Positions 7,656 through 17,212 of a stretch of DNA of 43,042 nucleotides are shown piece by piece (within the stretch, counting starts at the first letter, position 1; the number at the start of each line of letters is the position of its first letter). The stretch comes from JBLHKW01 sp047618565. GTDB lineage: Bacteria; Planctomycetota; UBA1135; GCA-002686595. Both the position numbers and the translations under genes were made by a program. Under the pieces are notes generated by a model. That model was given only the letters and a program-made list of their open reading frames with translations, searched no databases and was not told where the DNA came from. Location of the stretch: positions 1-43,042 of the forward strand of contig JBLHKW010000018.1 in NCBI GenBank assembly GCA_047618565.1. Direction: 5' to 3'.

Positions 7656-10165
7656 AGAGCGCCCTGGAGTACAACCTCGAACGCTTGCTCACGCGCGCGT
7701 ACGAGCCGGCGCGGCCGCGCACCGCATTCAGCGTCGAATTGTTGGGCCGGGTTCTGGAAACCGTGCCGCAACGGCGTCCTGAGTGGCGTGTCTCCAGTGT
7801 GGTGCGTCCCGTTTTTCAGGGGCTTGCGGCAGCAGCCCTGCTGCTGCTCGTGCTCTTTGGGTGGGATCGGGGGAACGCGCCCTCGGGCGGCGGTCTGGAC
7901 CAGCTGGTAGCGAGCGGTGAGATTGCGCTGCGCGTGGACGGCGGACCGTGGTTCGCGGCCAGCAGCCCCACCATCCCGTGGCTCGCGGGCAGGCTCGAGG
8001 CCGTCGTTCCGGAAGCGGCCGGTTCGGAGGCTCTGGCCGTGCTGGCGCTGACGGGCGACCGGATTGAACTGGAGGCAGGGGCCCACGCGCGACTGATGGC
8101 GCGCGCTGCCGGGCCGGTCTTGCAGCTGGATGCGGGCCGGGCACAGCTCACGAAGACGCCCCATTCTCCGCGCTGGCGGGTGATCGCTGGCGGCGGTGAG
8201 ATCGACTGGGACGCGGGTCGTCTCGGCCTGGATGCGGGCACCGGCGAAGGGGCCACGAGCGTCGGCGTGCCGTATGGGCGCGGGGCGCTCGTCGCGAGTG
8301 GTGTCGATCTGGCCGGCGGTAGTCGCGGATCCCTGAACGCCGGAAGCTGGACCCCGGAAGCGGAGGTGGTCGCGAGTGCTGTCGTCGGCGGTGGCGCGGA
8401 GCGCGAGACCCTGGCCGTCGCGTCGCCCGAACGCACGGGTCCCGAGACTCCAGTCGATCCGGATCCGTCGGCTTCGGATGCGGACCGCAATGTCGTTCGA
8501 GGGAACGTGCGCAGCCGCATCGCCGAGGCGCCCCTACAGAAGTTCCGCGTCTGGCTGCGGCGCGAGGTGAACCTGCCCGATGTGTCCGAACCCGTCTGCC
8601 ACGAGATCGACGATGCGCAGGGTGCTTTCGAGCTCGGGGACCTGCAGCCGGGACATTACTCGGTTCTGGTCGAGGCTGAGGGGCACGCCGCCTGGCGCAC
8701 GGTACGCGCGCTGGTCGGGGCCGAGGCGCTCGTGTTCGACGTGACCCTTGGCGCGGGCGGTTCCCTGCGCGGTTACGTGATCGATGCACGCACGGATACG
8801 CCGGTCGTCGGCGCTCTGGTGCTTGGGCTTTCGGATCTCCCCCATCAGCTCGTGGGCATGCAGGAGTTCGATCCCGAGCCGATGCCCCGTGCGCACGCCG
8901 TGACCGACGCCAATGGCGCCTTCGAGTTGCGCAACCTGAGCACTGGGAAGCACAACGTGCGAGCGAGCCATCCCGAGCATGCGTCCAGCTGGATCGGCGT
9001 CCCGCTCCTGCGCGAAGGCGAGGAGCGGGACCTGGAGACGTTTCGACTGGGCCAGGGCGGGTCGCTCGCGGGGCGCGTCGAACGGCATGACGGGCGCCCC
9101 CTTGCGGGGGCTGTGGTCGTCGCCTCGCGCATCGACGGGGACGGAATGGCGGGAGTCTTCAACTACGGCGTGGCGATCAGCGCGGCCGACGGGTCGTACC
9201 TGATCGAGCACCTATCCGCCGATCGCTACGTGGTCATGAACGTTGCATCCGAGCTCGGGATGCCGGCCGAATGGACCATTTTGCAGCAGGCGCATATTCG
9301 GGCGGGCGACACCGTTCGGGTGGATTTTCTCGCAGCCGCCCAGGTACGCCGCATTTCGGGGCGCTTGCTCGACGCCCGTGGCGAGCCGATAGCTGGCTGG
9401 TTCGTGACGCTGGCGCGGGACGCTCCGGGCGGTGGGTTCGACACCTGGGCTGCGACGGGAACCGCCGCCGATGGATCGTTCGAGTTCGTCGGTATCGAGG
9501 CCGGACCGCACGGTCTGTACATGGGGCGCCGTGCGAACGACACGTTCATTCGCTGCCGTTCGCTCGAGGTGCCCGAGCTGGGTGAGCGTGTGTACACCCT
9601 GCGGTTGCCCGACACGGAGATCGCGGGCGGATTGATAGACGCCCGCGACGGTACGCCCGTGGTTGGAGGCGTCTACCTGGAGCGCTTTGACGCCGTCCGT
9701 TCGAGCTGGATCTTCGCTGGGCGGGACATCGCTCCCCAAGATGGCAGATTCAGTTTCCCTTTCCTCGAGCCGGGTCGTTACCGCATGGCCGCCGTCGACG
9801 TGCCTGGACTGGCCAATCGGCTGTCGGAACCACTGGAGATTGCCGCCGGTGAGCAACTTGCGATCGAGCTCGGGCTCTCCGTGGGCGGCACGGTCACGCT
9901 CCAGTGTCGCGACGGGCTGGGCCGCCCCGTTTGCGGCGCGCGTCTGCTCCTGGAATGCGATGGCGTCGCCCTGAGGCCCCCCATGTCGATGCAGGGATCC
10001 ACATGGAAGACTGACCGCGAGGGTCGCATCACGGTCGCGCACCTGCCCCTCGTTACGCTGCGTGCCACCGTGGATGCACCGGGCTTTGCAACGCGGGTCG
10101 AGAGCGTCACGCCGTCGGCCGTCGGCAGCTTGCTGCAGCTCGAGTTGAGGGCCGAGGGCTACTGA
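7652..10165 (+). CDS. Membrane-anchored FecR-like and carboxypeptidase-regulatory repeat protein, sigma partner
   Basis: An 837-residue protein that starts inside the sigma-factor stop. Residues 1-50 are cytoplasmic and helical, a single membrane helix lies at about 52-71 (VFQGLAAAALLLLVLFGW), and a FecR-like beta region follows at about 85-225 (ALTGDRIELEAGAHARL, LDAGRAQL). At least six repeats of the carboxypeptidase-regulatory/Ig-like beta-sandwich type then start near residues 285, 370, 470, 566, 656 and 745, each opening with a pattern like GYVIDARTDTPVVGALV. The arrangement suggests an anti-sigma or signal-sensing role, with the N-terminus touching the sigma factor and the repeats outside the membrane. 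I see no zinc-binding anti-sigma motif, so the anti-sigma function is inferred from position and topology. Confidence 0.8.
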   Translation: MKSALEYNLERLLTRAYEPARPRTAFSVELLGRVLETVPQRRPEWRVSSVVRPVFQGLAAAALLLLVLFGWDRGNAPSGGGLDQLVASGEIALRVDGGPWFAASSPTIPWLAGRLEAVVPEAAGSEALAVLALTGDRIELEAGAHARLMARAAGPVLQLDAGRAQLTKTPHSPRWRVIAGGGEIDWDAGRLGLDAGTGEGATSVGVPYGRGALVASGVDLAGGSRGSLNAGSWTPEAEVVASAVVGGGAERETLAVASPERTGPETPVDPDPSASDADRNVVRGNVRSRIAEAPLQKFRVWLRREVNLPDVSEPVCHEIDDAQGAFELGDLQPGHYSVLVEAEGHAAWRTVRALVGAEALVFDVTLGAGGSLRGYVIDARTDTPVVGALVLGLSDLPHQLVGMQEFDPEPMPRAHAVTDANGAFELRNLSTGKHNVRASHPEHASSWIGVPLLREGEERDLETFRLGQGGSLAGRVERHDGRPLAGAVVVASRIDGDGMAGVFNYGVAISAADGSYLIEHLSADRYVVMNVASELGMPAEWTILQQAHIRAGDTVRVDFLAAAQVRRISGRLLDARGEPIAGWFVTLARDAPGGGFDTWAATGTAADGSFEFVGIEAGPHGLYMGRRANDTFIRCRSLEVPELGERVYTLRLPDTEIAGGLIDARDGTPVVGGVYLERFDAVRSSWIFAGRDIAPQDGRFSFPFLEPGRYRMAAVDVPGLANRLSEPLEIAAGEQLAIELGLSVGGTVTLQCRDGLGRPVCGARLLLECDGVALRPPMSMQGSTWKTDREGRITVAHLPLVTLRATVDAPGFATRVESVTPSAVGSLLQLELRAEGY

Positions 10166-10262
10166 GAGCCCCCGCTTTCGCCATTTCGAGCGAAGGATCT
10201 CTGCGGCCAAGGACACCAACCTGGAGACGATCGAAGTCCCGAGTCCAACGACCCACCATTCC

Positions 10263-11162
10263 ATGAAGCCCATCAGTCTCCTCATCGCCTGCCTGACCGC
10301 CGCGAGCGCTACCAGCGCCGGCATCTCGTTGCTCTTCGCAAACCGCGCTCCGCTGCCCACGCCCGCAGCTGCCAGTGTCAGCCCGGATCTGTGGCGCGAT
10401 CTGGCGACGACACTCGAGCAAATTCAGAGCCAGCAGGAAGACCTCGCTGTGAGCGTCCAGGAGTTGCAGATGCGTTCGGGGAGCGTGGATCGCGTCGCCG
10501 CGGAGGGCGTCTCGGACACCGATCTCGACGCGGCCGTCGCGCGCTACCTGGCGCAGGCGTCGGTTGCCCAGGATGCCGTTGCCCTGGACGCGCCGCCCGA
10601 GCTAACCACCCGTGGCATGTTCGATCAGCTCGTGGCCGGCGATCTCAACCAGACGCAGGTCGAGAAAATGTGGATGCGTGCGCGCGAGGAGGGCCGCACC
10701 GACGAACTGCTGGCGATGTTCGAGGCGCGTGCAGAGGAGAACCCGTCCGACCCAGCGATGCGGGTCGAGCTCGGACAGGCCTACCTGCAGAAGATTCAGG
10801 AGGTTGGCCAGGGGCCGCTCGCGGGTGCACTGGCGACCCAGGCGGACGGGGCTTTTGACGCGGCTCTCGCGATCGACTCAGAGCACTGGGGCGCACGCTT
10901 CAACAAGGCCGTCGCGCTGTCGTTCTGGCCGCCCATCTTCGGCAAGCAATCTGCCGCGATCCACGAGTTCGAGACCCTCATCGGTCAGCAGTCGCGCGGC
11001 ATGCCGAAACCCTCGCACGCCCAGACGCACCTGCTGCTCGGCAACCTCTACCAGCAGCTCGGCGATCGCGACAAGGCGATCAAGGCCTGGCAGACGGGAA
11101 GCAGCCTGTTCCCGGACTACGAGGCCCTGCGCGAACAGCTGACCCTGGCCGGCTCTCACTGA
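10263..11162 (+). CDS. Signal-anchored TPR protein
   Basis: A 299-residue protein with an N-terminal hydrophobic signal or anchor (ISLLIACLTAASATSAGISL), a predicted coiled coil at about residues 40-72 (LEQIQSQQEDLAVSVQELQM) and tetratricopeptide repeats in the second half. Recognisable TPR pieces are MRVELGQAYLQKI, AFDAALAIDSEHWGARF and LLLGNLYQQLGDRDKAIKAW. It is probably a scaffold for protein contacts at the membrane. It follows the sigma/sensor pair by 97 bases on the same strand and may be part of that unit. It converges with the next gene with only 4 bases between the stop codons. Confidence 0.8.
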   Translation: MKPISLLIACLTAASATSAGISLLFANRAPLPTPAAASVSPDLWRDLATTLEQIQSQQEDLAVSVQELQMRSGSVDRVAAEGVSDTDLDAAVARYLAQASVAQDAVALDAPPELTTRGMFDQLVAGDLNQTQVEKMWMRAREEGRTDELLAMFEARAEENPSDPAMRVELGQAYLQKIQEVGQGPLAGALATQADGAFDAALAIDSEHWGARFNKAVALSFWPPIFGKQSAAIHEFETLIGQQSRGMPKPSHAQTHLLLGNLYQQLGDRDKAIKAWQTGSSLFPDYEALREQLTLAGSH

Positions 11163-11166
11163 GCCA

Positions 11167-13281
11167 TCAGCGCTCGCGGTCGCGCGGGTCCCCTCGGGGC
11201 ACGCCGGCCGGGAACGTTTCGCGCCACTCGTCCCGGCGTCGTTCGAGCTCGTCGGCCCGGCCGTCATGTCCCGTCTCTCGCAGGATGCGAATGGCGTTAT
11301 CGAAGCCCTGCTCGCCCAGGTCGCGGTGGTCGGGATCGCCGTCAGGTAGCAGCTCGATGGCTCGCTCGAGGGCCTCCAAGCAGGCATCGGTCTGACCCAG
11401 GTTTGCGAGTGCCATGGCGCTGCCGAAGGCGTAGCGCGGATCCCTCGGGCCAGCGCGCTCGGCGCGCTCCAGTGCGCGTCTCGCTGCGTCCCACTCAGCG
11501 CGCAGCACGTGGACACGTCCCAATCCATAGTGCGCCACGGCCAGCGCTGGACGTCGTTCGAGCGCTTCGGTTGCCGTGCTCAAGGCCTGGTCCAGGCGCC
11601 CGTTGTCGATCAACAGGTCGAGCAAGGGTTCGATGGCGTTGACCTCAAACGGGCCCGGAACGCAACGCGCGAGCTCGGTGATGGCCTCGTCGGCTCGCTC
11701 TTGTCGGGCCAGGACGCGTGCCAGGGCGATGCGCGCGTACGGGTGATCGGGTTTCACGAGCAGGGCATCACGTTGAATACGCTCCGCGGCTTCGAGACGT
11801 CCACGGACCTCCTCGGAGACTCCGAGTTGCCAGAGGCCGTTGGAGTCGTCGGTCGCGAGCTCGGGCGGGTGCAACCCCGTTGCGTAGCTGCCCGCCGCGA
11901 GCAGGCCCACTAGCGCTGCGGCCGGGCCATAGCTGCGGGCGCGCAGTCGGTCGTACAGCCAGAGCAGCGTGTAGCTGCCATAGATCATGAGGATCGGGAT
12001 CACGGGCAGGCGATAGCGCCCGTTGATGAAGAACGCCACCACGCTGAGCATGTAGACCAGCAAGAACCCCCACAGGGGAAAACTACTCGCGCGCCTCGAT
12101 CGGGAGAGCGCGATTCCGATCAGTCCGGCAGCGGCCAGCAGGCCGAAACGCAGGGGCGTGAAGCGCAGCCAGGGATTGAAGCGGTACGCGAAGAAGCGGA
12201 CCTCCTGGTTGTTGCCCAGCTCCCAGTCCAGCCAGAACAGGCGCAGCTTGCGTACGAGAAGCGGGATGGACTGCGACGGCTGGGTGAAGATGAAGCTCAA
12301 CGCGCGCCGGGAATAGTGAGCGGACACCTCGGAGGCGGACAGTGAGCGACCCTCGCTCGCCTCGGCCTGCGCGATGGTGTCGTCGTAGCCCCCCCACCAG
12401 GACGCGCGTGTTCCTGGAGCCACCGCCGTACTTCCGTCGGCCTGCGGATTGTTGCCGATCCAGAGGTTCACGCCGGCCTGGGTCGAGATGAGCACACGGT
12501 CGTGGCCAACCCGGGCGTTGTAAACGGTCAGCGGTAGGATCGGCGCCAGCACTCCCAGTGCGAGCACCAGCGCACCGCGCAGGCCCGCGCGCACGTCGCG
12601 CCCCGTGCCCCAGATGAACCAGCACGCGAGCGCGGGCATGAAGAGCAGCACGTTGGGACGTGCGATCGCCGCCAGCCCCCAGGCCAGTCCGGCAGCGAAG
12701 GCGCTCGCGGCGGTTCCGATGCGGGCGTGCCTCTGGGAGAGTAGCAGCGCGAGCAGATTCAACGGGATCGACAGGGTCGGGATGAGCAATTCCCCATCGA
12801 AGTAGATCGAGACCCAGTAGGTGGCCGCGCCGAGCGCAGCCCACCACCCGACGCGGCGGTCGAACAGCGAGCGCCCGAGCAGGTAGACGAGGAGTGTGGT
12901 CGCAGCTCCCAGGCCCGCTTGCAGCAAGCGCGCCACGAGCAGGTCCTCGCCGAAGAGCCGGAATATGCCCCCGAGGAACCAGACGTAAAGGGGCGCACGG
13001 AAAAACGGCCCGGCCTGGAAGACCTCGCCCTGTGCCAGGGCGCGGGCCCACTCCACGTGGTAGCCCGGGTCCATGGTCGGCCCGTCGAAGGCCGGGCTCT
13101 CGCGCAGGCCGAGCACGTAGACGATGCGCAACACGAGCGCGACGAGCACGAGGGATCCGACCGCGATCCACTCGGCACGGCCCGTCAACCAGTTCGGCGC
13201 CGCCGCCGGGAGCGTACCCCCTGCGGGCGTGGAGGCCTGGTCCGGTCGCTCCGGCCCTCTCCTCGCGAACGAGTCACCCAT
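11167..13281 (-). CDS. GT-C family glycosyltransferase with C-terminal TPR repeats
   Basis: A 704-residue integral membrane protein of the ArnT/RgtA/PMT (GT39/GT83-like) type, which transfers sugars from a polyprenyl-phosphate donor on the outer face of the membrane. After a short N-terminal tail, a first helix (WIAVGSLVLVALVLRIVYVL, about 38-57) leads to the loop with PTMDPGYHVEWARAL, where the acidic residue near Asp71 is the expected catalytic base region. About ten more membrane helices follow to about residue 460. The C-terminal 220 residues are TPR repeats (ARIALARVLARQERADEAI, AHYGLGRVHVLRAEWDAA, FGSAMALANLGQTDACLEAL). The acceptor is unknown. It is divergent from the GH20 gene. Confidence 0.85.
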   Translation of the reverse strand: MGDSFARRGPERPDQASTPAGGTLPAAAPNWLTGRAEWIAVGSLVLVALVLRIVYVLGLRESPAFDGPTMDPGYHVEWARALAQGEVFQAGPFFRAPLYVWFLGGIFRLFGEDLLVARLLQAGLGAATTLLVYLLGRSLFDRRVGWWAALGAATYWVSIYFDGELLIPTLSIPLNLLALLLSQRHARIGTAASAFAAGLAWGLAAIARPNVLLFMPALACWFIWGTGRDVRAGLRGALVLALGVLAPILPLTVYNARVGHDRVLISTQAGVNLWIGNNPQADGSTAVAPGTRASWWGGYDDTIAQAEASEGRSLSASEVSAHYSRRALSFIFTQPSQSIPLLVRKLRLFWLDWELGNNQEVRFFAYRFNPWLRFTPLRFGLLAAAGLIGIALSRSRRASSFPLWGFLLVYMLSVVAFFINGRYRLPVIPILMIYGSYTLLWLYDRLRARSYGPAAALVGLLAAGSYATGLHPPELATDDSNGLWQLGVSEEVRGRLEAAERIQRDALLVKPDHPYARIALARVLARQERADEAITELARCVPGPFEVNAIEPLLDLLIDNGRLDQALSTATEALERRPALAVAHYGLGRVHVLRAEWDAARRALERAERAGPRDPRYAFGSAMALANLGQTDACLEALERAIELLPDGDPDHRDLGEQGFDNAIRILRETGHDGRADELERRRDEWRETFPAGVPRGDPRDRER

Positions 13282-13404
13282 CGATGGATCTCCGGCTGCG
13301 CACCGGCGTGAGTCTAGTGGAGCGACTCAGGAGTTCCGCACAGAATATGGGTCGCCCCGGGTGCCCCTTGCGGCGGTGCACACCATCTGCGCACACTTGG
13401 GCCC

Positions 13405-15318
13405 ATGGCTTCACCCCAGGATTCGATGGCCGCTTTCGAGCTCCTTGTGCCCACCCCACGCGTGCTGCGACGTACGGATGGGGACTGGTGCCGGACGGCG
13501 CAAGCACCCCTGAAGGTGTCGTTCGCGGGCAGCGATGACCGGCGCGCCGCCCTGCTCCTCGAGCGAGCGCTGGAGCCAAGGACGGTGCTCGAGGTCGGTC
13601 CCGGGGAACCGGCCCAGGTGCAATTTCAGGTGCAGGCGGGCTGCGGCTCCTTCGGCAGCCAGGGCTACCGGTTGGTGGTCGCTCCGGACGGAGTCCAGAT
13701 CCAGGCGTGCACGGCCCGGGGCGCGTTCTACGGGGCGTGCACCCTCGCACAGCTTCTGGCGCAACCACCGGGAGCGCCGGAGGCCACCGGGAGCGCCGAG
13801 GTGCGAGTGCCGGGGCTGGAGATCGAAGATACACCGGACTTCGAGCGCCGTGGCGTGATGCTCGATGTGAGTCGCGATCGCGTGCCCCGCATGGACACGC
13901 TCTTCGCCCTGATCGAACGGTTTGCGCGCTGGAAGTTGAACGAGGTGCAGCTCTACATGGAGCACACCTATGCGTACAGCGGACACGAGAACGTCTGGAA
14001 GGACGCGTCCCCGTTCCTGCCTGAGGAGCTGCGCGAGTTGACGCGTTTCTGCAAGGAGCGTTTCATCGACCTGGTGCCCAATCAGCAGAGCCTTGGTCAC
14101 TTCCACCGCTGGCTCATCCATGATGAGTACAGCGCGCTCGCCGAGTGTCCTGATGGCGTTCAGCACCCGTTCTCCAGATCACTGGAGCCGTTCAGTCTGG
14201 CGCCGACTGCGCCCGCAAGCCTGGCTTTCGTGCGCGAGCTGCACAGCGACCTGCTCCGGAACTTTGAGAGCGAGTTTCTGAATGTCGGCCTGGACGAGAC
14301 CTTCGACATCGGACAGGGCGCGTCCCGCGACGCGGTGGCCGAGCACGGTAAGGGGCGCGTCTACCTGGACTACCTGACCGAGATCAACCGCTCCGTGGCT
14401 GCCCGTGGTCTGCGCATGCAGTTCTGGGGCGACGTGATCCTCGAGCACCCGGAGCTCGTTGCCGAGTTGCCACGTGACGCGGTCGCGCTGGAGTGGGGCT
14501 ACGAGGCTGACCATCCCTTCGAGCAGCACGCGCAACGCTTTGCGCAGGCCGGGCTCGACTTCTACGTCTGTCCCGGGACCAGCAGCTGGCAGAGTTTTTC
14601 CGGACGCCTGGACAACGCCACGCGCAACCTCGAGCTGGCTGCCAGGGCCGGCCGATCTGCGGGCGCGTGCGGCTACCTGATCACGGATTGGGGCGATTTC
14701 GGTCACTGGCAGCCTGCACCGGTCAGCTACGCGCCGTTCATCGCGGGCGCGTCCCGGGCCTGGAATGCGGAGGCCGCGCCGCCGGATCTGGCTCAGGCCC
14801 TGGATCAACACGTCTTCGGAAGGGTGCCCGGTTCGCATTCAGCCGGCGCTCTGTGGACGGCCATGGGCGACCTGTACCTCGCCAGCGGTGCGCGATCGAC
14901 GAACGCTTCACCGCTCTTCTTCATGGTGCGCTTTGCGGACGAGGACTGGCCCTTTGAGCGCGTCGAGGGATGGACCCAGGCTGGCGTGCAGCGCACAGCC
15001 GCGCGCATCGCGGAACTGCGCGGGGATCTCGAGCGCGTCGGCATGACCTGCGCCGACGCGCCGCTCGTTGCGAGCGAGGCCCGTTGGGTCCTGGCGGCGC
15101 TCGACCTGGCGTGTGACCTGGGTGAAGCGCACCTGGACCTGGGTGCGGGTGTGCCCCTCTCCAGCCTGGACCGATCCGCGCGCGTGCGCATGGGTGACAA
15201 GCTGAGGGCGCTTTGCAGCGACCTGCGGCCGATCTGGCTCGAACGCAGTCGTCCCGGAGGCCTGGCGGACTCGCTCGCACGCTTCGAGCCGTTGACCCGC
15301 CTTCTGGCAGCGCGTTGA
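13405..15318 (+). CDS. GH20 beta-N-acetylhexosaminidase
   Basis: A 637-residue glycoside hydrolase removing terminal GlcNAc or GalNAc by substrate-assisted catalysis. An N-terminal GH20b-like domain (GSQGYRLVVAPDGVQIQA, GAFYGACTLAQLL) is followed by the TIM barrel beginning at FERRGVMLDVSRDRVPRM. The catalytic Asp-Glu pair is Asp297-Glu298 in NVGLDETFD, and VALEWGYEA and SAGACGYLITDWGDFGHWQ are the later barrel strands. No signal peptide is apparent at the ATG at 13405 or at the ATG at 13426, so it may be cytoplasmic and process imported sugars. A 15-bp direct repeat (13765-13798) lies in the segment linking the two domains. Confidence 0.9.
   Translation: MASPQDSMAAFELLVPTPRVLRRTDGDWCRTAQAPLKVSFAGSDDRRAALLLERALEPRTVLEVGPGEPAQVQFQVQAGCGSFGSQGYRLVVAPDGVQIQACTARGAFYGACTLAQLLAQPPGAPEATGSAEVRVPGLEIEDTPDFERRGVMLDVSRDRVPRMDTLFALIERFARWKLNEVQLYMEHTYAYSGHENVWKDASPFLPEELRELTRFCKERFIDLVPNQQSLGHFHRWLIHDEYSALAECPDGVQHPFSRSLEPFSLAPTAPASLAFVRELHSDLLRNFESEFLNVGLDETFDIGQGASRDAVAEHGKGRVYLDYLTEINRSVAARGLRMQFWGDVILEHPELVAELPRDAVALEWGYEADHPFEQHAQRFAQAGLDFYVCPGTSSWQSFSGRLDNATRNLELAARAGRSAGACGYLITDWGDFGHWQPAPVSYAPFIAGASRAWNAEAAPPDLAQALDQHVFGRVPGSHSAGALWTAMGDLYLASGARSTNASPLFFMVRFADEDWPFERVEGWTQAGVQRTAARIAELRGDLERVGMTCADAPLVASEARWVLAALDLACDLGEAHLDLGAGVPLSSLDRSARVRMGDKLRALCSDLRPIWLERSRPGGLADSLARFEPLTRLLAAR
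13765..13798 (+). repeat. 15-bp direct repeat inside the GH20 gene
   Basis: CCACCGGGAGCGCCG occurs at 13765-13779 and again at 13784-13798, a spacing of 19 bases. Because 19 is not a multiple of three, the copies are read in different frames and give different residues (PPGAPEATGSAE). This fits a small duplication in a tolerant interdomain linker. Confidence 0.9.
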
Positions 15319-15360
15319 ATACGCGCCCAGCCGCCCCACCACCACAGCGCTCGATCTCCC

Positions 15361-16077
15361 ATGCATAGCCTCCACTGTCTACTCCCCATGGCGCTCCTGG
15401 CCGCGTGTGCGTCCCCTGCGCCTGCAGCGCCCGCGCCGGAAGCCGACGATGCGCGTTTGCAGGTCGGTTTTCTGATCGTCAACGGCGTCTACAACACGGA
15501 ATTGACCGCGCCCTACGACATCTTCCAGCACTCGATCTTCCACACGCAGCCGGGCATGCACGTCTTCACCGTCGCTCCGAGCCTCGAGCCGGTGACCACC
15601 TTCGAGGGTCTGCGCGTGTTGCCCGACCATGCCTTCGAGGGAGCTCCGCGGATCGACGTGCTGGTGGTGCCGAGTGCGGAGCACAGCATGGACACGGATC
15701 TCGAGGATCAGGCCCTGATGGCCTTCGTGCGCGAGCGTGGTGCGCGGGCGGACTACGTGCTGTCGCTCTGTGACGGGGCCTTCGTTCTGGCGGCCGCGGG
15801 TCTGCTCGACGGGCACCAGGCCACGACCTTCCCGTCCGACATCGATCGCTTCCGGGAGATGTTCCCCGCGGTGGACGTGCTCTCGGAGGTGAGCTTCGTC
15901 CACGACCGCAAGGCGCTGACCTCAGCGGGCGGCGCCCTTTCCTTCGATCCCGCGCTCTACCTGGCCGAATTGCTCTACGGCGACAAGGCCGCGCGCGGCA
16001 TGGCCCGCGGACTGTGCATCGACTGGGATCTGGAGCAGGTTGACCACCACCTGAGCGCGCCGGCGGAGGCTCGCTGA
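15361..16077 (+). CDS. DJ-1/PfpI superfamily lipoprotein
   Basis: A 238-residue protein of the class I glutamine-amidotransferase-like (DJ-1/PfpI) fold. The start MHSLHCLLPMALLAACAS carries a lipobox (LAAC), so the domain is predicted to be exported and lipid-anchored. The nucleophile elbow is SLCDGAFVLAAAGLLDG with Cys137. The position that is often His after this helix (ATTHW in the AraC-linked subfamily) is Phe157 in ATTFPSD. The expected early strand (VGFLIVNGVYNTELTAPYDIF) and SAGGALSFDPALYLAELLYG near the end support the fold. The activity is unknown. It follows the GH20 gene by 42 bases and converges with the HupE-type gene. Confidence 0.85.
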   Translation: MHSLHCLLPMALLAACASPAPAAPAPEADDARLQVGFLIVNGVYNTELTAPYDIFQHSIFHTQPGMHVFTVAPSLEPVTTFEGLRVLPDHAFEGAPRIDVLVVPSAEHSMDTDLEDQALMAFVRERGARADYVLSLCDGAFVLAAAGLLDGHQATTFPSDIDRFREMFPAVDVLSEVSFVHDRKALTSAGGALSFDPALYLAELLYGDKAARGMARGLCIDWDLEQVDHHLSAPAEAR

Positions 16078-16093
16078 TTCGTGGCGGAGTGGT

Positions 16094-17206
16094 TCAGAGC
16101 CACGCGCGCTCGACGAACCAGTAGAGCCCAAGTGACGTGACGACGATCGATCCCGCGCGCCGCAGTCCTGGACCGACCAGTCCTGGTTCCGCGTCGACGG
16201 CGGCACGCCGGGTCAGCAGCCGCAGGGCCAGCGCGGCGATCAGGACCACGCTGACCTGACCGACCTCCACGCCCAGGTTGAAGGCCAGCAGGGCCCAGAG
16301 TTTGGAGCTCTCGGCCATGAGGGACTCGCCGATGAAGCTGGCGAAGCCCAGGCCGTGGATCAGGCCGAACAGGAAAGCTTCGGGCCACTTGGCGCGTGCC
16401 TTGGGGTAGAGCAGGTTGTCCGCGCCGACGTAGGCGATCGAGAGCGCGATGGCGATCTCGACCGTCGTCCCGGGCACGCGCACGACGGCGAAGCTCGCCA
16501 GGGCCAGGGTGATCGAGTGCGAGATGGTGAAGGCGGTGACGACCCCGAATAATGAGCGAAAGCTGCGTGCCGCGAGCAGCAGGGCTGCGAGGAAGGCAAG
16601 GTGGTCCCAGCCACCGAGGATGTGCTCGACCCCGATGCGCAGGAAACGGCCCGCCCCGCGCGCAGCCGGCGGGGCGCTGCCCATGGGGCCCCTTGGACGC
16701 GCGGGCAGTGGCCAGCGCGCGCGCGGCCGCCGACGGTCGAGTATCTCCGCCGTCGGGATCTCGCTGTTCCAGTCCACGCGCACGAGGTCGCGATGGTCGG
16801 GGCTCGTGTCATGGAAGAGCGTCACCTCGACCACCAGGGACTCGATCGGCCCGGGTGACGCAAAGGCCATGCTCAGATCGACGGTCTGGGGCTCGGGAAA
16901 GAGCGTGCGGCGATCCGGCGCGACGAGCTGAGGCACCCCCACGGTCGCGGACAGCGCGCTGCCGGCTGCGTTCAGCAGGTAGTGCTGGCTGATGTATCCA
17001 GTGACCTGATCGCGCGCGTCGTCGAGTTCGGCGGCCGTGAGCAGTCCGTCACGATCCGCGTCGAGCTGCGGCAGCACCTCGAAGAGCGAGAGCGCCTGGC
17101 AGCGTAGCTCGACCGTCGCGCTGGCCCCTGCGACCGTGACCCGCGAGCTGCTCTGGCTCTCGCTGTGGCTCGCCGCGAGCAGGGTCAGGCCAAGTAACAG
17201 GTGCAC
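16094..17206 (-). CDS. HupE/UreJ-type membrane protein with EF-hand
   Basis: A 370-residue protein whose C-terminal half has the HupE/UreJ_2 signature segments GVEHILGGWDHLAFL, FTISHSITLALA, FGLIHGLGFASF and FNLGVEVGQ; their His and acidic residues line a putative metal path in this family. The N-terminal half is exported, with a short signal (MHLLLGLTLLAASHS) and a complete 12-residue EF-hand loop at residues 49-60 (DADRDGLLTAAE). The start is a GTG at 17206, 6 bases after the lon stop and on the same strand, so it is probably translated from the lon transcript. Known relatives are linked to nickel/cobalt uptake or are uncharacterised; the substrate cannot be assigned here. Confidence 0.85.
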   Translation of the reverse strand: MHLLLGLTLLAASHSESQSSSRVTVAGASATVELRCQALSLFEVLPQLDADRDGLLTAAELDDARDQVTGYISQHYLLNAAGSALSATVGVPQLVAPDRRTLFPEPQTVDLSMAFASPGPIESLVVEVTLFHDTSPDHRDLVRVDWNSEIPTAEILDRRRPRARWPLPARPRGPMGSAPPAARGAGRFLRIGVEHILGGWDHLAFLAALLLAARSFRSLFGVVTAFTISHSITLALASFAVVRVPGTTVEIAIALSIAYVGADNLLYPKARAKWPEAFLFGLIHGLGFASFIGESLMAESSKLWALLAFNLGVEVGQVSVVLIAALALRLLTRRAAVDAEPGLVGPGLRRAGSIVVTSLGLYWFVERAWL

Positions 17207-17212
17207 TCTGGC

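Noticed and set aside
9212..10360. A 382-codon minus-strand frame under the repeat protein
   Set aside because: It is a shadow of the carboxypeptidase-regulatory repeats and crosses two gene ends.
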